Assembly: GCA_004525545.1 (NCBI GenBank)
Contig: SPCU01000004.1
Span: forward strand, 1 to 36,067
DNA length: 36,067 nt
Origin: Methanomassiliicoccus sp.
GTDB lineage: Archaea > Thermoplasmatota > Thermoplasmata > Methanomassiliicoccales > UBA472
Reading direction: 5' to 3'
The translations under genes and the position numbers were made by a program. Positions within the stretch are counted from its first letter, which is position 1. Each line of letters opens with the position of its first letter. Below are positions 31,825-36,067 of this stretch, piece by piece. The notes beneath the pieces were generated by a model, which saw only the letters and a list, made by a program, of their open reading frames with translations, made no database searches and was not told the DNA's origin.

Positions 31825-33291
31825 ATGTGCCCCAAGGTAGCGCCGTTGCTTTTCGATCGTTCCCTGGAGAACGTACCAAGCGGCGGTAACGAGGATGTCA
31901 TGGAGCTCTCGCCCTCCGCCCTGGAAGAGCTGATCAGGTTGGCGCCTTCGGTGCAGGCCACACTGTCATCCGTCCCCATCGAGGAAAGATTGCAGGTAAT
32001 CGAGCAGATGGCCAGGCTCTGGAAGGACAAACTTGACCGCGGCGACCTGGACCACCTCAAAGATGAAATGGCCGCGTCCACCGGATACTCGCCGTCCCTC
32101 ATGGAGACCGAACTGTCGTTCGTGCCCGCGGTCCTGGGGGCGAGCAACATCCGCAAGAACCTGGAGGCGTCCGTCCAGGGTGGGGCGGAGGCCCTTTGCC
32201 GCTTCGTGGAGATGGACGAGACCGAGATGTTCCGCCACGTTCCGGTCGGTCCGGTGCTGATCATCAGTTCCGGCAACTCCATCGTTCCTACGCTCATACC
32301 GACGGTGATGTCATTGGTCACCGGCAACCTGACCATATTGAAGCCGTCAATAGCGAACTATCACGGGGTCACCGAGGTGTTCAAGCTCCTGTCGGAAGTA
32401 ACGGACGGTCCCGTCTCCAAGGCCATGAGGGACGCCTTGGTAGTGTGCTACTTTGGGCATGACTCCCCGTCGCTGAAAGCGGCGCTGGAAAAATTGCCCA
32501 TGGGCATGATCAACTTCTGGGGGGCGGAACCGGCCCGGACCATCGTGGCCAATATGGTGAACGGCAACCCACACCACCCGCGCTTCTTCGTCAACGGTCC
32601 ATTCACCGGCATGGCCTTGATCGAGGAGGGGGTGGACACGGTGCAAGCCGCGGACGATCTGGCACTGGATGTGGTGCTTTACGATCAGCAGCTGTGCTCC
32701 TCACCGACCTCGGCGGTCTTCATTGGTAGTTTCGAAGAGGCCAAGAAGTTCTTACGCACGGCCGGAGAGCGCCTGGACGATGTGGGTATGGAATTCCCCT
32801 TGCCTTTGGACCAGGATCGAATGTTCACATTACAGGGCGCTAGGCGGTACATACAGACAGAAGGGGGGACGGTCCTCTCTTCCAGGGAACCGGCCAACCC
32901 CTGGACCTTAGTACTTTCGAAGAGGAAGAGTTCCATGAACGGCCTGGCCGCCCAGTTCCCTAATTTCAACCTCTTCGTCAGGAGACGATTCCTGGAGATC
33001 GTGGTGGTGCCGGATGCCGATTCAGCCGTGGCTTTGCTGCGCGACCTGCCGGGACATCCTGCCTTCAGAGGCATCGACGGGGTGCAGAGCGTTGGACTGG
33101 CGGTGAATGAGAGCTCCAAGAAGGGGATCGTCGACCGATTGGTGAACGCCGGAGTGCACCGCATTCTGCCGCTGGGCGACATGTTCATGCGTGGCGCGGT
33201 GGAACCGTATGACGGTGTGCCCATGAGCTCGTTGTTCACCCGCATAGTGTATTGGCGTGGCAAGAACACCTCACCGGGGGAGCATCTTTGA
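31825..33291 (+). CDS. LuxC-like acyl-CoA/acyl-protein reductase
   Basis: The 488-residue protein belongs to the LuxC group of the aldehyde dehydrogenase superfamily, which reduces activated acyl groups to aldehydes with NADPH. VPVGPVLIISSGNS (139-152) and ILKPS (171-175) are the cofactor-binding parts. YDQQLCSSPTSAVF carries the catalytic Cys291 in the DQQxCxSP form of LuxC. The first 25 residues are poorly constrained; an ATG at 31900 is another start. The last codons overlap the TTG start of the SDR gene. No luxA, luxB or luxD is present, so light production is not suggested. Confidence 0.85.
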   Translation: MCPKVAPLLFDRSLENVPSGGNEDVMELSPSALEELIRLAPSVQATLSSVPIEERLQVIEQMARLWKDKLDRGDLDHLKDEMAASTGYSPSLMETELSFVPAVLGASNIRKNLEASVQGGAEALCRFVEMDETEMFRHVPVGPVLIISSGNSIVPTLIPTVMSLVTGNLTILKPSIANYHGVTEVFKLLSEVTDGPVSKAMRDALVVCYFGHDSPSLKAALEKLPMGMINFWGAEPARTIVANMVNGNPHHPRFFVNGPFTGMALIEEGVDTVQAADDLALDVVLYDQQLCSSPTSAVFIGSFEEAKKFLRTAGERLDDVGMEFPLPLDQDRMFTLQGARRYIQTEGGTVLSSREPANPWTLVLSKRKSSMNGLAAQFPNFNLFVRRRFLEIVVVPDADSAVALLRDLPGHPAFRGIDGVQSVGLAVNESSKKGIVDRLVNAGVHRILPLGDMFMRGAVEPYDGVPMSSLFTRIVYWRGKNTSPGEHL

Positions 33292-34265
33292 AGGTTCTGG
33301 TCACCGGGGCCACGGGCTTTCTGGGCGGGCACTTGATCAGGGAGATGGCCAAGGGGCCGCACGCACCTTTGTGCGCCTACCGCAAAGGCAGTGACACCCG
33401 ATCGATCGATGAACTGGGCCTGCCTAAGGTCAATTTCGATCTCACCGATCCAGCATCCATGAGCGAAGCGGTCAAGGGGGTGGACGCGGTGATCCATCTG
33501 GCAGCCTACTATACATTCACTGGCCGCAATGACCTGTACGAGAGTATCAACGTCCAGGGCACGCGGCGGTTATTGGAGGCCTGTCAAGAGAACGGGGTCA
33601 AGCGCTTCCTGTATTGCAGCAGCACCGAGGCCATGGGTCCGGTGGAACACCCCCCTGCGAACGAGGACGCCCCGTTGAACCCTCAGTACGAGTACGGAAG
33701 GTCCAAGGTCAAGGCCGAGGAACTGGTCAACTCATCCGGACTGGATTGGACGATACTGCGCCCTTCGGGGATCTACGGACCGAGCAATGTGGACGACGTC
33801 GCCTACTACTTCATCACCTCGTTCAAAGGCTTCGCCTCCAAGTTCATCATCGGCTCGGGGAAGAACTATATCCAGTTCGTGCACGTCAAGGACGTGGTCA
33901 AAGGGTTCCTGTTGGCATTGGACAATCCAACGGCCGTCACCAGAACCTACATCATCTCCCAGGCCAGGCCGTACACCTACGAAGAGGTGTATCGGCTCTT
34001 GGCCGATATATTCGGCCAACCAGAGCCTCGATGGAGGTTGAAGAAGAGGTTGGCCATCGCCCTTATGTTTCCTATCGAGGGATTCAACACCTTGATCGGT
34101 CGGGAGAACTTTCTTTATCGCCGGGAGACGGTGGAGAGCGTCACCAGCGATAGAGCATTCACCATCGACAGGGCCAGGCGGGAGCTGGGCTATGAGCCGG
34201 ATTATGACCTGCCAGAGGGCATGAGGGAGACGGTAGCCTGGTATCGGGAGAACGGCTATCTTTAA
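33288..34265 (+). CDS. NAD(P)-dependent epimerase/dehydrogenase, extended SDR
   Basis: The 325-residue protein begins MKVLVTGATGFLGGHL, the nucleotide-binding GxxGxxG. It keeps IHLAAYY, the catalytic YCSSTEAMG with Ser, and YGRSK with Tyr and Lys. It resembles the dihydroflavonol reductase/3-beta-hydroxysteroid dehydrogenase/HpnA branch more than sugar-nucleotide epimerases; the substrate is unknown. The TTG start at 33288 is chosen because GGGGGAG lies six bases upstream and the TTGA overlaps the LuxC-like stop; an in-frame TTG at 33252 is less likely. In the operon it could reduce or oxidise the product made from the LuxC aldehyde. Confidence 0.85.
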   Translation: MKVLVTGATGFLGGHLIREMAKGPHAPLCAYRKGSDTRSIDELGLPKVNFDLTDPASMSEAVKGVDAVIHLAAYYTFTGRNDLYESINVQGTRRLLEACQENGVKRFLYCSSTEAMGPVEHPPANEDAPLNPQYEYGRSKVKAEELVNSSGLDWTILRPSGIYGPSNVDDVAYYFITSFKGFASKFIIGSGKNYIQFVHVKDVVKGFLLALDNPTAVTRTYIISQARPYTYEEVYRLLADIFGQPEPRWRLKKRLAIALMFPIEGFNTLIGRENFLYRRETVESVTSDRAFTIDRARRELGYEPDYDLPEGMRETVAWYRENGYL

Positions 34266-34278
34266 AGCAACGGTTAAA

Positions 34279-34296
34279 TCCCCTTTTCCTTTTTAC
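34279..34296 (+). terminator. T-rich stretch before the UbiA gene
   Basis: The run ccccttttcctttttac follows the SDR stop by about 14 bases. It could end the LuxE-LuxC-SDR transcript, with GTTAAATCC just before it as a possible TATA element of the UbiA gene. Confidence 0.3.
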
Positions 34297-34311
34297 CCCG
34301 ATGGTGAGAGA

Positions 34312-35268
34312 ATGGAGATGACCGTGGCCTGGCGCAAGATATTGAACCTGTTGAGGATAAGCTACACCTTGCCCTTCGTCATGGCCTCGGTGACCGGGGC
34401 CGCCTTCGCCTTGAGCGTGAGCGACGGGTTGCTGCTGGCGTTCCTGATCCCTCTTGACGTGTTCTTCCTGGCCATGTTCGTCAATATCTCCAATGATTAT
34501 TTTGACCACAAGAGCGGCACCGACGCCTCTCGCTTCCAATTTCGCACGCCTGAGCTGGAAGAGGCCCTCAAGGAGATCTATGACGAGAGGGTATACTGGA
34601 CAGGGAACACCTTCGATAAGGGCGAGGTAAGTGAAAGGAATGGGCGCATGATCATCGGCATCATCGCCCTGGGAGCCCTGCTGGTATCCATCCCCATCAT
34701 CATGCACGGCGGCTGGCTCGTGATCATATTGGGAGCGGTCGCGTTCTTCCTCTCCTACTTCTACACCGCCCCGCCTCTGAACCTGGGGGCGCGGGGATTG
34801 GGAGAGCTGGACGTGGGTATGTCATTCTTCATGATGTCCTTCTTCACATACTACGTCATCGTCCAGATATGGTCCTGGGAGATGTTCCTGATCGCTTTGA
34901 CCGTCGGTCTGACGGTCATGCTCATGCGCTTCGTGGACCAGATGTCCGGCTATAAGGCGCACCTTGAGGGCGGGGAGAAGGACTGGTGCGTACGATTGGG
35001 GTTGGAGAGAGCTGTCAGCGCCGTCGGCATATTATTGGTCGTGCTGTACGCTTTCTGCTTCGCCCTGATCTACTTCGACCCCTTGTACGTGGTTCTGTTC
35101 CTGACCCTGCCCATGAGCTTCGGTCTGATGAGGATGCTGCGGAACAAAGAGGATGATCTGCGTTTCATCCGACCGGCACCTCAGATGTTCAAGCTGGCAC
35201 TTGGCAATCAGATACTGATAATCATTTCGTTGATATTGCAAAGCGTCCTGCCATGGACAATATGGTAG
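34312..35268 (+). CDS. UbiA family prenyltransferase (MenA-like)
   Basis: The 318-residue protein has about eight or nine membrane helices and the two acidic motifs of UbiA prenyltransferases. The first is NISNDYFDHKSGTD (58-71). The second, in the loop VDQMSGYKAHLEGGEKDWCVRLG, has Asp209 and Asp224 and is longer than the usual DxxxD. YFYTAPPLNLGARGLGE (149-165) is typical of the MenA branch, which attaches prenyl chains to naphthoate. A quinone or lipid substrate is inferred only. GGTGAGAGA precedes the ATG. It ends in TAG and overlaps the convergent radical SAM gene by 47 bases. It lies 46 bases after the LuxE-LuxC-SDR genes. Confidence 0.85.
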   Translation: MEMTVAWRKILNLLRISYTLPFVMASVTGAAFALSVSDGLLLAFLIPLDVFFLAMFVNISNDYFDHKSGTDASRFQFRTPELEEALKEIYDERVYWTGNTFDKGEVSERNGRMIIGIIALGALLVSIPIIMHGGWLVIILGAVAFFLSYFYTAPPLNLGARGLGELDVGMSFFMMSFFTYYVIVQIWSWEMFLIALTVGLTVMLMRFVDQMSGYKAHLEGGEKDWCVRLGLERAVSAVGILLVVLYAFCFALIYFDPLYVVLFLTLPMSFGLMRMLRNKEDDLRFIRPAPQMFKLALGNQILIIISLILQSVLPWTIW

Positions 35269-36067
35269 AGGGGCTCCCGCGTGTCACCAGGGAATATTCG
35301 CGCACGGCGTTGAAACCGCATTTCTTGCACGCCTCCCCTCTCATAGGACATCCGTAATGCTTGCTGCGGTCAGGCATAACGAACTCCGAGGCCCAGAAGG
35401 GGCACTTTTTCGAATAATCCTCTATCAGCAGTTCCTTCAGCGCCTTATTGGAGTTGAGGATGGGATAGCCTTCCTTCTTCAGGGCGGTGATCTCCTCCAC
35501 CGCCTTGCGCTTCTCCTCCAAGGTCAAGGTCTTTGATTCTGGCGGAGGGGTCAGGAAATTGATCATTAGGCCGTTGATATGCGGATTATCGCGGACTATG
35601 GAGGCCGTCTCCCTGATCCGGTCCTTGTTGTCGGGCATGACCACCATGTTGGCGAAGACATTGGGATGGTTAACATTCTCCAGGTTCTCCATCAACCTAT
35701 CATAGGTGCCGGGGCATCGGATTGTATCGTGCACCTCCTTCGGCCCGTCCAGAGAGACGGAGATGACATCGCTCTCCAGATAGAACACGTTGGTTCCGTT
35801 GGTAGTATAACCGGTAACGAAATAACCGATCTCCCTTCCCGCCTTGATGAGGTCCAGCAAGGTACGGTCCCCGTCGCTCCAGTGGGTCGGTTCTCCGCCC
35901 TCGAAGAAGAGTACGCGAGTGCCACGGTCGAACGAGGCCTTCATCTCCTCCAGGGCTGCTTCGTAGGATATGCTGTGCGGTTGGGGAATGAGCGGAAGGT
36001 TCTGGGCTATCTGACAGTGCTGGCACCTGAGATTGCACTGGTATGTGATGATCATGGTGTTGACCAG
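35222..36067 (-). CDS. Radical SAM protein (N-terminus likely beyond window)
   Basis: The frame is open to the window edge. An ATG at 36055 exists, but the codons before it (LVNT) continue in frame, and it lies only six residues before the first cluster cysteine, so the true start is probably outside. CNLRCQHC is the CxxxCxxC site that holds the [4Fe-4S] cluster, EGGEPT the SAM-binding GGE motif. Towards the C-terminus CPFWASEF and CPMRGEACKKCGF form a second cysteine group like a SPASM or twitch cluster. The last 15 codons overlap the 3' end of the UbiA gene on the other strand. The substrate is unknown. Confidence 0.85.
   Translation of the reverse strand: MVNTMIITYQCNLRCQHCQIAQNLPLIPQPHSISYEAALEEMKASFDRGTRVLFFEGGEPTHWSDGDRTLLDLIKAGREIGYFVTGYTTNGTNVFYLESDVISVSLDGPKEVHDTIRCPGTYDRLMENLENVNHPNVFANMVVMPDNKDRIRETASIVRDNPHINGLMINFLTPPPESKTLTLEEKRKAVEEITALKKEGYPILNSNKALKELLIEDYSKKCPFWASEFVMPDRSKHYGCPMRGEACKKCGFNAVREYSLVTRGSPSTILSMAGRFAISTK

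Noticed and set aside
30537-33291. Bioluminescence (lux) operon
   Set aside because: Only LuxE- and LuxC-like genes are present; luciferase (luxA/luxB) and thioesterase (luxD) genes are absent.

Overview
The window looks archaeal. Genes are preceded by AT-rich TATA-like elements, many of them about 26 bases before the start codon (leaderless layout), and others by GGAGG or GGTGA ribosome binding sites. Families typical of archaea are present: archease, NadX-type aspartate dehydrogenase, a THUMP protein, an EhaR-like HAD protein, a mevalonate-pathway decarboxylase and a class III-like ketol-acid reductoisomerase. The SDR-type threonine dehydrogenase (known from Thermoplasma), the BspA-like leucine-rich repeat surface protein and rare TAG stops point to Thermoplasmatota, perhaps Methanomassiliicoccales. 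That placement is inference; no methanogenesis or pyrrolysine gene lies in the window.

Layout. 1-2332 (minus) is the 5' part of a large BspA-like surface protein. 2583-4390 (minus) is a two-gene DrrAB-type ABC exporter. 4531-5720 (minus) is a TerC-type membrane protein with a small overlapping gene. A 480-base spacer with one plausible 50-residue ORF follows. 6202-8423 (plus) is the threonine to glycine pair (tdh, kbl). 8424-9179 is gene-poor but holds a small membrane ORF with a strong ribosome binding site, interrupted by TAG. 9180-10185 carries a THUMP protein and a winged-helix protein. 10279-12695 is proA-proB, and 12759-14224 is a membrane protein paired with a winged-helix protein. 14510-18913 (minus) has a histidine kinase, cutA, an RND/MMPL exporter and a small gene before it. 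19033-21638 (minus) has an EhaR-like HAD protein, then archease with a mevalonate-pathway decarboxylase. 21817-26502 (plus) has aspartate dehydrogenase, an M24 peptidase, tldD and tldE. 26506-29653 (minus) holds a cyclophilin-like protein, ilvC and ilvB. 29908-35268 (plus) holds a GrpB protein, a LuxE-LuxC-SDR operon and a UbiA prenyltransferase. A partial radical SAM gene (minus) closes the window.

How the genes work together. Threonine is oxidised and cleaved to glycine and acetyl-CoA; proA/proB make glutamate semialdehyde for proline; ilvB/ilvC carry out the first two branched-chain amino acid steps. The M24 peptidase and TldD/TldE form a tightly coupled peptide-processing operon. LuxE, LuxC and the SDR form a likely carboxylic acid to aldehyde (and onward) reduction route whose substrate is unknown.

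The most striking observation is the roughly 130-base leader of ilvB. It contains a 12-codon ORF reading MLLPLLTLIVVL, in which nine of the eleven residues after Met are Leu, Ile or Val. The ORF has a GGGTGAG motif upstream and is embedded in alternative hairpins. It looks like a branched-chain amino acid leader-peptide attenuator, a mode of control well known in bacteria but one I do not know to be established in archaea.
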